Assembly: GCF_019237615.1 (NCBI RefSeq)
Contig: NZ_JAFAGT010000001.1
Location: 121,058 to 185,057 of the forward strand
DNA from: Roseateles sp.
GTDB lineage: Bacteria > Pseudomonadota > Gammaproteobacteria > Burkholderiales > Burkholderiaceae_C
Reading direction: 5' to 3'
Length of the DNA stretch: 64,000 bases
Shown: positions 44,029-54,183 of the stretch, piece after piece
Layout: every line of letters begins with the position of its first letter
How positions within the stretch are numbered: the first letter of the stretch is position 1
Program-made: the position numbers and the translations under genes
The notes under the pieces: model-generated
What the model was told of the DNA's origin: nothing
The model's database searches: none
What the model saw: only the letters and a program-made list of their open reading frames with translations

Positions 44029-45381
44029 TCAGCGTGGCGCGGCCAGGCGAGCTATGAGGTCACCCGCTCGCAGCACGTGATCCGCCTCGCCTGCGCGGCC
44101 GTGCGCGTCCACGCCGGCGCAGGCGATGGCATGGGCGCTGGAGGCCGGCTGCCGGGCCCACAGCCCGCCTAGCCAGCCGGCCAGCACGTCGCCGCTACCG
44201 GCCGTGGCCAGCGCCGGGCCGCCGCTGGCGCAGATGGCCGGCCGTTCGCCGGGCGAGGCGACGACGCTGCCCGAGCCCTTGAGCACGACGCTGCAGGCGA
44301 AGCGCGCGGCCAGCTGCTGCGCCGCGGCCAGGCGGTCCTGCTGCAGGCTGGTGGTGTCGCGACCCAGCAGCCGCGCGGCCTCGAGGGGGTGCGGCGTCAG
44401 CAGCGTCGTGCCCGGCGGCCGGGCGCGCAGCAGCGCCTGCAGGGCCGTGTCCGCGGCAAGGGCGTTCAGCGCGTCTGCGTCGATGACGATGTGCGGCATC
44501 TGCTGCAGCATTGCGGGCAGCGCGCCCGCAATGCCGGGTCCGGCACCGCAGCCGATGACGCCCACGGCCTGCGGCAGTTCGGCCAGCGCGCCACGCATCA
44601 GCTCGGGTCGGCCGGGGTCTGCGGGCTCGCCGGCCGGCTGGCCCAGCAGGTCCACGTAGACGCGGCCGGCCCCGCTGGCCAGGGCCGCGCGCGCCGCCAG
44701 TCGGGCGGCGCCCTGCATGCCCGGCGCGCCGCCGACGACCAGCACCTGGCCATGGCTGCCCTTGTGGCTGGTCGGGCTGCGCGCGGGCGCGTCGGTGCGC
44801 CCCAGCAAGTAGGCGCTTGGCGGCTCGTCGGCTGCGACGCCCAGGTCGTCGAACCAGATCCGCCCGGCATGCGCGCGTCCCTCGCCGGTGAAGAGGCCGG
44901 GCTTGAGTGTCAGCAGCGTCAGCGTGTGGTCGGCGCGCAGGGCCAGCCCGCCGGCGGGCTGGCCGGTGTCGGCGAGCAGGCCGCTGGGCAGGTCGACGGC
45001 GAGGATGGGTGCGCCGCAGGCCTGTATGGCCGCCATGGTGGCCCGAATGGCGGCGGCCGGCTCGCGGTTCAGGCCCAGGCCCAGTAGTGCGTCGATGACG
45101 AGGGCGGGGCGCTCGGGCGCGTCGTGGCCGGTGTGCACCGGTACGCCGTGTCGCCCGAGCCAGCGCGCCGCCACTTGGCCGTCGCCGCCGTTGTTGCCGG
45201 GGCCGCAGGCCACCCAGACCGGGCCGTCGCGGCGTCGCAGGGCCAGCGCCAGCTTGGCGACGGCCAGGCCGGCGCGCTCCATCAGGTCGGGCGCCTGGAC
45301 GAGCGCTTGCGCCTCGATGCGCCGGCTGGCGGCGACGTCGAACAGCGGCAGGGGGGAGGTTGTGGGCAGCAGCGCGTGCAT
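44029..45381 (-). CDS. nnr: Bifunctional NAD(P)HX epimerase / ADP-dependent dehydratase
   Basis: 450 residues. N-terminal YjeF epimerase domain with ACGPGNNGGDG (59-68) and LVIDALLGLGLNR; C-terminal carbohydrate-kinase-like dehydratase with SHKGSHGQVLVVGG and GPALATAGSGDVLAGWLGG. Repairs hydrated NAD(P)H. Convergent with rnr (9-base gap), and preceded 10 bases upstream by a D-amino-acid-dehydrogenase-like FAD enzyme in the same direction. Confidence 0.95.
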   Translation of the reverse strand: MHALLPTTSPLPLFDVAASRRIEAQALVQAPDLMERAGLAVAKLALALRRRDGPVWVACGPGNNGGDGQVAARWLGRHGVPVHTGHDAPERPALVIDALLGLGLNREPAAAIRATMAAIQACGAPILAVDLPSGLLADTGQPAGGLALRADHTLTLLTLKPGLFTGEGRAHAGRIWFDDLGVAADEPPSAYLLGRTDAPARSPTSHKGSHGQVLVVGGAPGMQGAARLAARAALASGAGRVYVDLLGQPAGEPADPGRPELMRGALAELPQAVGVIGCGAGPGIAGALPAMLQQMPHIVIDADALNALAADTALQALLRARPPGTTLLTPHPLEAARLLGRDTTSLQQDRLAAAQQLAARFACSVVLKGSGSVVASPGERPAICASGGPALATAGSGDVLAGWLGGLWARQPASSAHAIACAGVDAHGRAGEADHVLRAGDLIARLAAPR

Positions 45382-45391
45382 GCCCGGGAGC

Positions 45392-46642
45392 TTAGAGCCG
45401 TTGCGGGCCCAGCGCGGCGATGTCCACGGCCGGCGCCTGGCCGGCGATCAGTTGGGCCAGGACCTGGGCGCTGCCGCAGGTCAGGCCCCAGCCCTGGCCA
45501 CCCAGCGAGAGGTTGAGCCACAGGCCCGGGCGGCCACTGGCGCCCAGCAGCGGCAGGCCGTCGGCGCTCATCGCGCGGCGGGCCTGGCCCTGCTGCACCT
45601 GCTGGTGCAGCACCGAGCCGGGAAACCAATGCTGCAGGCCGCGGTGCAAGGCTTCGTAGTCGGGGTTGACGCGGGCGCGTGCGTCGGTGACCGTGAGGCC
45701 GCCGCTCACACGCACGCGCTGGCCCGCGCGCGCCACGCTGAGGTCGCGGGACGGGTCTACCCAGCCGGCCTTGGGGCCCAGGTCGGGGTAGCCCTCCACG
45801 AGTCGCAGCGGCGCCGTGACGGAGGCCTCGTGCTGGGCCGACAGCGGCAGGCGCTCGCCCAGAAGGGTCGGGGCGTCCAGGCCGTTGCAGAGCACGGCGG
45901 CATCGAATCGTTCGTCCTGCGGGCCGAGAGGCTGGGGAAGCGTGTCGCCGGCCTCGCGCTCGGCGCTGCGCGTCGGTGCCTCGGCGGGCGGCGTGTACTC
46001 GTGGCGCAGCATGAGGCCGGCGCCGTCTGCCGCGATGGCGCGTACCGTCGTATGGAAGCGGAAGCCGGCCCCCAGGCGCTGCGCCTGCAGGCGCAGCTGC
46101 TGGGCGAAGAGGCGGGCATTGCCCGCGCCGCCATGGGCCAGCGCCAGCGCGGCGGACAGCGGGGCGTCGGCGTTCAGGCCCGGCTCGCGCAGGCGGGCTT
46201 CGCCTGCCTCGATGAGCTCGACCTGCAGGCCCAGGGCCTGCCAGCCTTCCAGGAGGGCTTCTGCGGCTGCCGTGCGCTTTGCGTCGGCCAGTGCGATGAG
46301 CAGGCCGTCGCTCGCCTCATCGTCCAGCCCCAGTTCGTGGCGCAACTCCGTGGTGCGTGCCAGGCTCAGGCGACTCAGCGCGGCGAGCTGGCTCACGGCG
46401 TCGTCACCGCCCTTGCGGCCGGCGCGCCAGCGGCGCAGGCGAAAGCCCAGGGGTGCCGGCGCGCTGGCGTCGGCCAGGCCGGGCAGGAAGGGTGAGAGCA
46501 GGGCGCTGCTGGCGAAACTGGCCTGTTCGGCCACGCTGCCGCCGCGCTCGAAGACCTGCACCTGAAAGCCCAGTGCGGCCAGTTCGTAGGCCGTCGTGAC
46601 GCCCGCGAGGCCGGCGCCAACCACCGCGATGCTGCGGCTCAC
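45392..46642 (-). CDS. FAD-dependent D-amino-acid dehydrogenase-like oxidoreductase
   Basis: 416 residues from GTG 46642. N-terminal Rossmann GxGxxG at 9-14 ([19 protein letters not shown]), followed by DAO domain motifs [10 protein letters not shown], and C-terminal [12 protein letters not shown] with [15 protein letters not shown]. Similar to DadA/ThiO-type oxidases; the exact substrate cannot be assigned. An in-frame upstream ATG at 46705 adds a basic Pro-rich stretch with no family likeness. Its promoter region is shared with rpsB (divergent, 321 bases). Confidence 0.85.
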   Translation of the reverse strand: MSRSIAVVGAGLAGVTTAYELAALGFQVQVFERGGSVAEQASFASSALLSPFLPGLADASAPAPLGFRLRRWRAGRKGGDDAVSQLAALSRLSLARTTELRHELGLDDEASDGLLIALADAKRTAAAEALLEGWQALGLQVELIEAGEARLREPGLNADAPLSAALALAHGGAGNARLFAQQLRLQAQRLGAGFRFHTTVRAIAADGAGLMLRHEYTPPAEAPTRSAEREAGDTLPQPLGPQDERFDAAVLCNGLDAPTLLGERLPLSAQHEASVTAPLRLVEGYPDLGPKAGWVDPSRDLSVARAGQRVRVSGGLTVTDARARVNPDYEALHRGLQHWFPGSVLHQQVQQGQARRAMSADGLPLLGASGRPGLWLNLSLGGQGWGLTCGSAQVLAQLIAGQAPAVDIAALGPQRL

Positions 46643-46724
46643 GCGGGCACCTGGCGGGCAGTCGCGAAGAACGGGCTGGCGACCGCGTCGGCGCGGTGTC
46701 GGCAAGAGAGGGGCATGGGTTGTG

Positions 46725-46730
46725 TATACT
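46725..46730 (+). promoter_or_regulatory. -10 element of rpsB
   Basis: TATACT, preceded by TG in TGTGTATACT. -35 is not convincing. Transcription from about 46737 gives a 227-base leader, which is long for a simple UTR. Confidence 0.55.
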
Positions 46731-46736
46731 CTGCGG

Positions 46737-46963
46737 GTTTTGCCGGAGGCAGTGGCTCTTGGAGCTGCTTGGTTGACGGCAAAAACGGTTGTGATGGGTG
46801 GGGATCACCCCGGGGCCAAGTGCCTTCGACGCCCCCTCGTCGCAACAAATCGCAAACCGGCCACGCAAAGGTGTTGTGGTTTGCGGCCTCGGGAAACAGC
46901 GGTTTCCAGATGCTGCAACGCAATTCGGGCCGGATTTTAGACACAACCTTCGGAGTAAGACCC
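46737..46963 (+). ncRNA. rpsB leader with long-range stem (S2 autoregulation candidate)
   Basis: The start of the leader folds with an 8-bp stem TTTTGCCG (46738-46745) / CGGCAAAA (46776-46783) enclosing an imperfect hairpin GGCTC-TTG-GAGC. In many bacteria the rpsB leader is a binding site by which S2 represses its own operon; this is a plausible equivalent, but I cannot align it to a known family. SD CGGAG at 46951-46955 precedes ATG 46964. Confidence 0.5.
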
Positions 46964-47710
46964 ATGTCTGTCACGATGCGCGAGATGCTGGAAGCCGGCG
47001 TCCATTTCGGTCACCAAACCCGCTTCTGGAATCCCAAGATGGCCCCGTATATCTACGGCCATCGCAACAAGATCCACATCATCAACCTCGAGAAGACGCT
47101 GCCCGCGTTCAACGATGCGATGAAGTTCGTGCGCTCGCTGGCTGCCAAGCGCGGCACGATCCTGATGATCGGCACGAAGCGTCAGGCCCGTGAGTTCATC
47201 GCCGCCGAAGCCCAGCGCGCCGGCATGCCCTACGTCGACTCGCGTTGGCTGGGCGGCATGATGACCAACTTCAAGACGGTCAAGACCTCGCTGAAGAACC
47301 TGAAGGACATGCAGGCCCAGGTCGAGGCTGGCACCCAGCCCGCGATCAAGAAGGAAGCCCTGCTGTTCCAGCGCGATATCGCGAAGCTGGAAAAGAACAT
47401 CGGCGGCATCCAGGACATGACCGCACTGCCCGACGCCATCTTCGTCATCGACGTCGGCTATCACAAGATCGCCGTGGCCGAAGCCAAGAAGCTGGGCATT
47501 CCCGTCATCGGCGTGGTGGACACCAACCACTCGCCCGAGGGCATCGACTACGTCATCCCCGGTAACGACGACTCCGCCAAGGCTGTGGCCCTGTATGCCC
47601 GCGCCGTTGCCGATGCCGTGCTGGAAGGCAAGGCCAACGCCACGAATGACGTGCTGGCTGCCGTTGCCCCCGCTGGCGACGAGTTCGTCGAGGTTTCCGA
47701 AGAGGCCTAA
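46964..47710 (+). CDS. rpsB: 30S ribosomal protein S2
   Basis: 248 residues, normal length. N-terminal [22 protein letters not shown] is the S2 signature, with [10 protein letters not shown] and [11 protein letters not shown] further in. ATG 46964 is clear from the family N-terminus. Heads the supercluster that runs to 61806. Confidence 0.99.
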   Translation: MSVTMREMLEAGVHFGHQTRFWNPKMAPYIYGHRNKIHIINLEKTLPAFNDAMKFVRSLAAKRGTILMIGTKRQAREFIAAEAQRAGMPYVDSRWLGGMMTNFKTVKTSLKNLKDMQAQVEAGTQPAIKKEALLFQRDIAKLEKNIGGIQDMTALPDAIFVIDVGYHKIAVAEAKKLGIPVIGVVDTNHSPEGIDYVIPGNDDSAKAVALYARAVADAVLEGKANATNDVLAAVAPAGDEFVEVSEEA

Positions 47711-47731
47711 AGCCCCTTCCATCCTGCATTG

Positions 47732-47756
47732 AAAGGGGCCGTCACGGCCCCTTTTT
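47732..47756 (+). terminator. Intrinsic terminator/attenuator between rpsB and tsf
   Basis: Stem AAAGGGGCCG (47732-47741) / CGGCCCCTTT (47745-47754), loop TCA, then TTC. The tsf SD follows at 47770 without an obvious new promoter, so partial read-through probably sets the S2 : EF-Ts ratio. Confidence 0.8.
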
Positions 47757-47780
47757 CTAAACGAGATCTGGAGAAGAGAA

Positions 47781-48674
47781 ATGGCTGCTATCACCGCAAG
47801 CATGGTGGGCGAACTGCGCGCCCGCACCGACGCCCCGATGATGGAGTGCAAGAAGGCGCTGACCGAGGCTGACGGCGATCTGGCCCGCGCTGAGGAGATC
47901 CTGCGCGTCAAGCTGGGCAACAAGGCCGGCAAGGCCGCCTCGCGCATTACCGCCGAGGGTGTGGTGGCCGCTGCCGTCGTGAACGGCAATGGCGCCATGA
48001 TCGAAGTGAACTGCGAGACCGACTTCGTCTCGAAGAACGACGCATTCCTGGCCTTCGTCGGCGCGCTGGCCGGTCTGGTCGCCGAGAACAACCCGGCCGA
48101 CGTGGCCGCGCTGTCGGCCCTGCCGCTGTCGCAGGAAGGCTTCGGCCCGACCGTGGAAGACGTGCGCAAGGGCTTGATCGGCAAGATCGGCGAGAACATG
48201 ACGATCCGCCGCTTCCAGCGCTACGTCGGCAGCAAGCTGGCCACCTACCTGCACGGCACTCGCATCGGCGTGGTCGTCGAGTTCGAAGGTGACGACGTCG
48301 CCGCCAAGGACGTGGCCATGCACATCGCCGCCATGAAGCCGGCCGCCCTGTCGGGCGCCGACGTCTCGGCCGAACTGGTCGAGAAGGAGCGCAAGATCGC
48401 CACCGAGAAGGCTGCCGAGTCCGGCAAGCCGGCCGACATCGTCGCCAAGATGGTCGAGGGTTCGGTGCAGAAGTTCCTGAAGGAAGTCAGCCTGCTGGAC
48501 CAGGTCTTCGTGAAGGCTGCTGACGGCAAGCAAACCGTGGGCGCCCACCTGAAGTCGGTCAACACGACGGTCAAGGGCTTCACGCTCTACGTCGTGGGCG
48601 AGGGCATCGAGAAGAAGGTCGACGACTTCGCGGCCGAAGTGGCGGCCCAGGTGGCGGCTGCAAAGGGTCAGTAA
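47781..48674 (+). CDS. tsf: Elongation factor Ts
   Basis: 297 residues. Guanine-exchange factor for EF-Tu. N-terminal UBA-like domain [24 protein letters not shown] and the EF-Ts core ([11 protein letters not shown]) are intact. Gene order rpsB-tsf-pyrH-frr is universal in proteobacteria. Starts 70 bases after rpsB. Confidence 0.99.
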   Translation: MAAITASMVGELRARTDAPMMECKKALTEADGDLARAEEILRVKLGNKAGKAASRITAEGVVAAAVVNGNGAMIEVNCETDFVSKNDAFLAFVGALAGLVAENNPADVAALSALPLSQEGFGPTVEDVRKGLIGKIGENMTIRRFQRYVGSKLATYLHGTRIGVVVEFEGDDVAAKDVAMHIAAMKPAALSGADVSAELVEKERKIATEKAAESGKPADIVAKMVEGSVQKFLKEVSLLDQVFVKAADGKQTVGAHLKSVNTTVKGFTLYVVGEGIEKKVDDFAAEVAAQVAAAKGQ

Positions 48675-48690
48675 AGACTCTTGCGAAATG

Positions 48691-48715
48691 AAAGGGCGCC
48701 AAGTTGGCGCCCTTT
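48691..48715 (+). terminator. Hairpin between tsf and pyrH
   Basis: Stem AAAGGGCGCC / GGCGCCCTTT with loop AAGTT, followed by AAACT. With only TTT at the end it should be a weak terminator and allow read-through into pyrH, which has no obvious promoter of its own. Confidence 0.65.
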
Positions 48716-48757
48716 AAACTTCTGGGCCATCAGCGGCCCCCATTCACTGAGGACACC

Positions 48758-49468
48758 ATGCCCGCGTACAAGCGCATCCTGCTCAAACTCTCCGGCGAGG
48801 CCCTGATGGGCGACGACGCCTATGGCATCAACCGCGCGACCATCGTACGCATGGTGCAGGAAATTCGCGAAGTGACGCAGCTGGGCATCGAGGTGGCGGT
48901 CGTCATCGGCGGCGGCAACATCTTCCGCGGCGTGGCCGGCGGCTCGGTCGGCATGGACCGCGCGACGGCCGACTACATGGGCATGCTGGCCACGGTGATG
49001 AACTCGCTGGCCCTGGCGGACACGATGCGCCAGGAAGGCATGACGGCGCGCGTGATGTCGGCCATCGCCATCGAGCAGGTGGTCGAGCCTTACGTGCGCC
49101 CCAAGGCGCTGCAGTACCTCGAGGAGGGCAAGGTCGTCGTCTTCGCGGCCGGCACCGGCAACCCCTTCTTCACGACCGACACTGCCGCCGCGCTGCGTGG
49201 CGCCGAGATCGGCGCCGAGATCGTGCTGAAGGCCACCAAGGTCGACGGCGTCTACTCCGCCGACCCCAAGAAGAACCCCGAGGCGACGCGCTACTCGCGC
49301 ATCAGCTTCGACGAGGCCATCACCCGCAATCTGCAGGTGATGGACGGCGCTGCGTTCGCGCTGTGCCGCGACCAGAAGCTGCCGATCAAGGTCTTCAGCA
49401 TCTTCAAGCCCGGCGCGCTGAAGCGCGTCGTGCAGGGCGAGGACGAGGGCACGCTGGTCCACGTTTGA
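48758..49468 (+). CDS. pyrH: UMP kinase
   Basis: 236 residues. Phosphorylates UMP to UDP. N-terminal [22 protein letters not shown] and [16 protein letters not shown] nucleotide-binding motifs. ATG 48758 preferred over an in-frame GTG upstream that would lie in the hairpin. Confidence 0.98.
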   Translation: MPAYKRILLKLSGEALMGDDAYGINRATIVRMVQEIREVTQLGIEVAVVIGGGNIFRGVAGGSVGMDRATADYMGMLATVMNSLALADTMRQEGMTARVMSAIAIEQVVEPYVRPKALQYLEEGKVVVFAAGTGNPFFTTDTAAALRGAEIGAEIVLKATKVDGVYSADPKKNPEATRYSRISFDEAITRNLQVMDGAAFALCRDQKLPIKVFSIFKPGALKRVVQGEDEGTLVHV

Positions 49469-49496
49469 AGACGAACCAACCGAGACGACAGAGATC

Positions 49497-50057
49497 ATGA
49501 GCACTGCAGACATCAAGAAGAACGCCGAAGCCAAGATGGCCAAGTCCGTCGAGTCGCTGAAGGGCGAACTGCACAAGATTCGCACCGGCCGCGCCCACCC
49601 CGGCATCCTCGATCAGGTCAGCGTCGACTACTACGGCTCCATGGTGCCCATCTCGCAGGTGGCCAACGTCACGTTGCTGGATGCCCGCACCATCTCCGTC
49701 CAGCCCTGGGAGAAGGGCATGGGTGCCAAGATCGAGAAGGCCATCCGCGAGAGCGACCTTGGCCTGAACCCGGCCTCGCAGGGTGACCTGATCCGCGTGC
49801 CCATGCCTCCGCTGACCGAGGAGCGCCGCAAGGACCTGACCAAGGTCGTGCGCAATGCCGGCGAGGATTCCAAGGTGGCCGTGCGCAACCTGCGCCGCGA
49901 CGCCAACGAGCAGGCCAAGAAGCTGCTCAAGGACAAGGAAATCGGCGAGGACGATGAGCGTCGCAGCCTCGACGAAGTGCAGAAGCTCACCGACCGCGTG
50001 ATCGCCGAGATCGACAAGCTGATCTCGGCCAAGGAAGCCGAGATCCTGGCGGTTTGA
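49497..50057 (+). CDS. frr: Ribosome recycling factor
   Basis: 186 residues, standard length. [15 protein letters not shown] motif ([15 protein letters not shown]) and the C-terminal three-helix bundle ([24 protein letters not shown]). Splits post-termination ribosomes together with EF-G. Stop overlaps the uppS TTG start. Confidence 0.99.
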   Translation: MSTADIKKNAEAKMAKSVESLKGELHKIRTGRAHPGILDQVSVDYYGSMVPISQVANVTLLDARTISVQPWEKGMGAKIEKAIRESDLGLNPASQGDLIRVPMPPLTEERRKDLTKVVRNAGEDSKVAVRNLRRDANEQAKKLLKDKEIGEDDERRSLDEVQKLTDRVIAEIDKLISAKEAEILAV

Positions 50058-50794
50058 GCGCGGTCCTCACCGTGTCGCGAGAACGCCCCGCGCCGCCGCG
50101 CCATGTGGCCATCGTCATGGATGGCAATGGCCGCTGGGCCAAGAAGCGCTTCCTGCCGCGCTTCTTCGGCCACAAGGCGGGCGTGGACACGCTGGTCAAG
50201 GTCGTGCAGGCCTGCATAGACCGCGACATCGAGCACCTGACCGTATTCGCCTTTTCCAGCGAGAACTGGAAGCGCCCCAGCGACGAGGTTTCGGGCCTGA
50301 TGGGCCTGGTGCTGGCCGCCGTCAGCCGCTATCTTGCCAAGATGGGTGCAATGGGCGTGCGCATCCGCATCGTCGGCGACCGCGATGCGGTGTCCGACAA
50401 GCTGCGCAATGCCTGGAACGAGGCCGAGACCAGCACCGCCCACAACAGCAAGCTGACACTCAACGTCGCCTTCAACTACGGCGGTCGCTGGGACATCGTG
50501 CAGGCCTGCCGCAAGGCCATGGCTGCCGGTGTGACGCCCGAGGAGCTGACCGAGGCCCGGCTGACGGAGTTCATGGCCATGGCCTACGCGCCCGACCCTG
50601 ACCTCTTCATCCGCACCGGCGGCGAGGTGCGCATCAGCAACTTCCTGCTCTGGCAGGCGGCCTACACCGAGTTCGTGTTCTCCGACTGCCTGTGGCCGGA
50701 GTTCGGCGACCGCGAGCTGGATGCGGCCATCGCCGCCTTCCATGAGCGCGACCGCCGCTTCGGCGGCGTCAAGGAAGCGGCCGCCGCGGCCTGA
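50054..50794 (+). CDS. uppS: Undecaprenyl diphosphate synthase (cis-prenyltransferase)
   Basis: 246 residues from TTG 50054, overlapping the frr TGA (TTGA). GTG 50072 is an alternative start, only 6 residues shorter; both precede the family motif. [16 protein letters not shown] with catalytic Asp23, [11 protein letters not shown] and the C-terminal [22 protein letters not shown] and W-PEFG. Makes the C55 lipid carrier for peptidoglycan and O-antigen. Confidence 0.96.
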   Translation: MSAVLTVSRERPAPPRHVAIVMDGNGRWAKKRFLPRFFGHKAGVDTLVKVVQACIDRDIEHLTVFAFSSENWKRPSDEVSGLMGLVLAAVSRYLAKMGAMGVRIRIVGDRDAVSDKLRNAWNEAETSTAHNSKLTLNVAFNYGGRWDIVQACRKAMAAGVTPEELTEARLTEFMAMAYAPDPDLFIRTGGEVRISNFLLWQAAYTEFVFSDCLWPEFGDRELDAAIAAFHERDRRFGGVKEAAAAA

Positions 50795-50807
50795 ACCGGA
50801 TCCCCTC

Positions 50808-51644
50808 ATGCTGAAGACCCGCGTCATCACCGCCGTCGTGCTGCTGGCCGTCCTGCTGCCGGTGCTCTTCCAGGCCTCGCCCTGGCCCTTCGCCTGGGTG
50901 ACCGTCGCCCTGATGGGGGCGGCCGGCTGGGAATGGGCGCGGCTCAATGGCCTGCCGGGCACAGGTGCCCTGGCGGCCGGCGTGGCGCTGGCGCTGGCCT
51001 GCGTCTGGACGCTGCTGATCGGCGGCCTGGATGCGCCGCCGGCCTGGATCTGGTCCCTGGCCAGCCTCGTCTGGGTGCTGGGCGGCGCCTTCGCGCTGCG
51101 CGGCGGCCCGGCTGGTTGGCCGCGCATCGCGCGCGGAACCCGGCTGGTGCTCGGCGCCTTGCTGCTGTGGGGCGCCTGGCTCGCCATTGCCCAGGCCAAG
51201 GTGCATGGCATCAACTTCATCCTGTCGGTGTTCTGCCTCGTCTGGATGGCGGACATCGCCGCCTACTTCGGCGGCCGCGCCTTCGGTCGGCGCAAGCTCG
51301 CGCCGGCCATCAGCCCGGGCAAGAGCTGGGAGGGCGTCTGGAGCGGCCTGGCCGGCGTCATCCTGCTGGGCTTCACCTGGGTGCATGTCATCGACGTGAA
51401 GCTGGCCGTGGATTCGCCCAGCCTCTACACGCTGCTGGTGCAGCGCCACGGCTGGGTGTCCCTGCTGGCCCTGGTCTTCCTGGCCGCGATGAGCGTCGTC
51501 GGCGACCTGTTCGAGTCCCTCGTCAAGCGCGCCGCCGGCGCCAAGGACAGCAGCGGACTGCTGCCCGGCCATGGCGGTGTGCTGGACCGCATCGACGCGC
51601 TGCTGCCGGTGTTCCCGCTGGCCCTTGCCCTGATCAGCCTATGA
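50808..51644 (+). CDS. cdsA: Phosphatidate cytidylyltransferase (CDP-diglyceride synthase)
   Basis: 278-residue integral membrane protein with about seven helices. CDP-DAG synthase signature S-x-x-K-x-x-x-D-x-x-x-[30 protein letters not shown] (split) near residue 225-255 and [12 protein letters not shown] 50808. Stop overlaps the dxr start (ATGA). Confidence 0.97.
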   Translation: MLKTRVITAVVLLAVLLPVLFQASPWPFAWVTVALMGAAGWEWARLNGLPGTGALAAGVALALACVWTLLIGGLDAPPAWIWSLASLVWVLGGAFALRGGPAGWPRIARGTRLVLGALLLWGAWLAIAQAKVHGINFILSVFCLVWMADIAAYFGGRAFGRRKLAPAISPGKSWEGVWSGLAGVILLGFTWVHVIDVKLAVDSPSLYTLLVQRHGWVSLLALVFLAAMSVVGDLFESLVKRAAGAKDSSGLLPGHGGVLDRIDALLPVFPLALALISL

Positions 51645-52810
51645 ACCGCCGCCAACGCGTCTGCGTGCTGGGATCCACCGGCTCCATCGGCGTCAACACG
51701 CTGGACGTCATCGCCCGCCATCCCGATCGCTACGAGGTCGTCGCGCTGAGCGCGATGAGTCGCGTCGACGAATTGCTGCAGCAATGCCTGACCTGGAAGC
51801 CGCGCTTCGCCGTCATGCCCCTGCGCGGGGCAGCCGCCGAACTGCGCACGCGGCTGCGTGAGGCCGGCAGCCCGACCGAGGTGCTGGACGGCGCCGCAGC
51901 TCTGGCTGACATCGCAGCCCACCCGGACGTCGACACCGTCATGGCCGCCATCGTCGGCGCCGCCGGCCTCGCGCCGGCCATCGCCGCGGCCCGGGCCGGC
52001 AAGCGCCTGCTGCTGGCCAACAAGGAGGCCATCGTCGTCGGCGGCGCGCTCTTCATGGCCGCGGTGGAGCAGGGCGGCGCCACGCTGCTGCCCATAGACA
52101 GCGAGCATTCGGCCATCTTCCAATGCCTGCCGGAGGACCGTGCCACCTGGCACGAGCGCATCGACCACATCGTCTTGACCGCCTCCGGCGGTCCCTTCCG
52201 CAGCCGCGACCCGAAGACGCTGGCCGACGTGACGCCCGACCAGGCCTGCGCCCACCCCAACTGGGTCATGGGTCGCAAGATCTCGGTGGACTCGGCCACG
52301 ATGATGAAAAAAGCGCTGGAGGTCATCGAGGCGCGCTGGCTGTTCAACCTTGCTCCCGAGCAGATCCGGGTGCTGATCCATCCGCAGAGCATCATCCACT
52401 CGATGGTGGTCTGCCGCGACCAGTCGGTGCTGGCCCAGCTCGGCACGCCGGACATGCGCGTACCCATCGCCTATGGCCTGTCCTTCCCCGAGCGCATCAC
52501 CTCGGGCGCCGGCCGGCTGGACCTGCTGACGACGCCCAGCCTCTCGTTCGAGGAGGCGGACGCCGTGCGCTTCCCCGGTCTGCACCTGTCCTGGCAGGCG
52601 CTCAAGGCTCCCGAGGGCAGCACCACGGTGCTGAACGCAGCCAACGAGATCGCCGTCGACGCCTTCCTGAACGGCCGTCTGCGCTTCGACCGCATCCACG
52701 CGGTCAACTCGCAATGCCTGGCCGACGTTCAGCCCGGTGACTGCGCCAGCATCGAGGCGCTGCTGGATCTTGACGCCCGCGCCCGCGCCCACGCGACCCG
52801 ACTGCTGTGA
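51641..52810 (+). CDS. dxr: 1-deoxy-D-xylulose 5-phosphate reductoisomerase
   Basis: 389-residue second enzyme of the MEP pathway. NADPH-binding [16 protein letters not shown], and catalytic-site motifs [23 protein letters not shown] and [25 protein letters not shown]. Stop overlaps the rseP GTG. Together with ispG (28500) two MEP steps are in this window. Confidence 0.98.
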   Translation: MNRRQRVCVLGSTGSIGVNTLDVIARHPDRYEVVALSAMSRVDELLQQCLTWKPRFAVMPLRGAAAELRTRLREAGSPTEVLDGAAALADIAAHPDVDTVMAAIVGAAGLAPAIAAARAGKRLLLANKEAIVVGGALFMAAVEQGGATLLPIDSEHSAIFQCLPEDRATWHERIDHIVLTASGGPFRSRDPKTLADVTPDQACAHPNWVMGRKISVDSATMMKKALEVIEARWLFNLAPEQIRVLIHPQSIIHSMVVCRDQSVLAQLGTPDMRVPIAYGLSFPERITSGAGRLDLLTTPSLSFEEADAVRFPGLHLSWQALKAPEGSTTVLNAANEIAVDAFLNGRLRFDRIHAVNSQCLADVQPGDCASIEALLDLDARARAHATRLL

Positions 52811-54168
52811 CCACCCTGATCGCCTTCCTTGCCGCGCTGGCCCTGCTGATCGCGGTCCACGAATGGGGCCACTACCGCGTCGCGCGGGCCTGCGGCGTCA
52901 AGGTGCTGCGCTTTTCCATCGGCTTCGGCCGCGTGCTGTGGCGCCGCGTCGGCCGCGATGGCACCGAATTCACGTTGAGTGCGCTGCCGCTGGGCGGCTA
53001 TGTGCGCATGCTGGACGAGCGCGACGGCGCCGTCGCGCCGCAGGAGCGTGAGCAGGCCTTCAACCAGCGCCCGCTGCGCCAGCGTGCGGCCATCGTCGCT
53101 GCCGGCCCGGCGGCCAACTGGGTGCTGGCCGTGCTGCTGTTCGCAGCCGTGGCCTGGCTGGGCAGCGAGGTGCCCAAGGCCGTGCTCGGCACGCCGCCGG
53201 CGGGCTCCCTGGCCGAACGCGCCGGCCTGCATGCCGGCGACTGGGTGCGCGCCACATCGTCCGACGGCCAGCAATGGCAGGACGTGGCCTCCCTGCCCGA
53301 GCTGCAGTCCGCCATCGTGCGCGCCCAGGCGCTGGGCGAGCCGCTGCAGCTGTCGGTCACCGGCGCCCAGGGCCATGGCTCGCGCAGCGTCCACCTGGAG
53401 ACCGAACGCCTGGCCGGCCGGGCGCCGGATGCCAGCCTGTTCAACGAAATCGGCCTGGCGCCGCTGGCCGAGCCGCTGCTCCGCCAGGTCGGCGCCGGCG
53501 GCGCAGGCGCGGCGGCCGGCCTGCAGGCGGGCGACCGTGTGCTGTCCATCGACGGCCAGCCCGTACCCGACGCCGGCTTCCTGCGCGACGCCATCCGCCG
53601 CGCCCATGACGGCGAGCGGCCGCGCACGATGGCCTGGCGCGTCGATCGCGGTGGCCAGGCCGTCGAACTGCTGGTCACGCCGCGGCTGGCCGACGACGCC
53701 GGGCAGCGCGTCGCGAAGCTGGAGATCGTTGTCGGCGCGCCGCCCGAGCGCGTGTTCGTCAGCTATGGGCTGGTCGACGGCCTGTGGCGTGGCGTCGAGC
53801 AGAGCTGGGACATGGCGGCCACGACCGTGCGGCTGCTGGGCCGCATGCTGGTCGGCGAGGCCTCGCTCAAGAACCTCAGCGGCCCACTGACCATCGCCGA
53901 CTACGCCGGCCAGTCGGCCCGGGCCGGCCTCGCACCCTATCTGGACTTCCTCGCCAAGATCTCGCTCAGCCTCGCGGTGCTGAACCTGCTGCCGCTGCCG
54001 ATGCTGGACGGCGGGCACCTCATGTATCATCTTTTCGAGGGTCTGAGTGGCCGCCCCGTCTCCGAATGGTGGCAACGGCAACTGCAGCGCGCTGGTGCGC
54101 TGATCCTGATGCTGATGATGGCCTTGGCCCTTTCCAACGACGTCGCCCGCTTCGCGGGTTGGCACTGA
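52807..54168 (+). CDS. rseP: RIP metalloprotease RseP (site-2 protease)
   Basis: 453 residues, GTG start overlapping dxr stop. Zn site HEWGH (His18, Glu19, His22) in the first transmembrane helix, two PDZ-like domains in the periplasm (about 115-300), and the LDG motif [10 protein letters not shown] near 400-410. Cleaves RseA-like anti-sigma and remnant signal peptides. Followed by bamA after 15 bases. Confidence 0.96.
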   Translation: MTTLIAFLAALALLIAVHEWGHYRVARACGVKVLRFSIGFGRVLWRRVGRDGTEFTLSALPLGGYVRMLDERDGAVAPQEREQAFNQRPLRQRAAIVAAGPAANWVLAVLLFAAVAWLGSEVPKAVLGTPPAGSLAERAGLHAGDWVRATSSDGQQWQDVASLPELQSAIVRAQALGEPLQLSVTGAQGHGSRSVHLETERLAGRAPDASLFNEIGLAPLAEPLLRQVGAGGAGAAAGLQAGDRVLSIDGQPVPDAGFLRDAIRRAHDGERPRTMAWRVDRGGQAVELLVTPRLADDAGQRVAKLEIVVGAPPERVFVSYGLVDGLWRGVEQSWDMAATTVRLLGRMLVGEASLKNLSGPLTIADYAGQSARAGLAPYLDFLAKISLSLAVLNLLPLPMLDGGHLMYHLFEGLSGRPVSEWWQRQLQRAGALILMLMMALALSNDVARFAGWH

Positions 54169-54183
54169 AACTCCCCGTTCCCC

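Larger units (their letters stand above)
46643..46963. other. Divergent intergenic region, FAD oxidoreductase / rpsB
   Basis: 321 bases without a credible gene on either strand. It holds the rpsB promoter and leader on the right half (46725-46963). No convincing promoter is seen for the leftward oxidoreductase within the first 80 bases. Confidence 0.6.
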
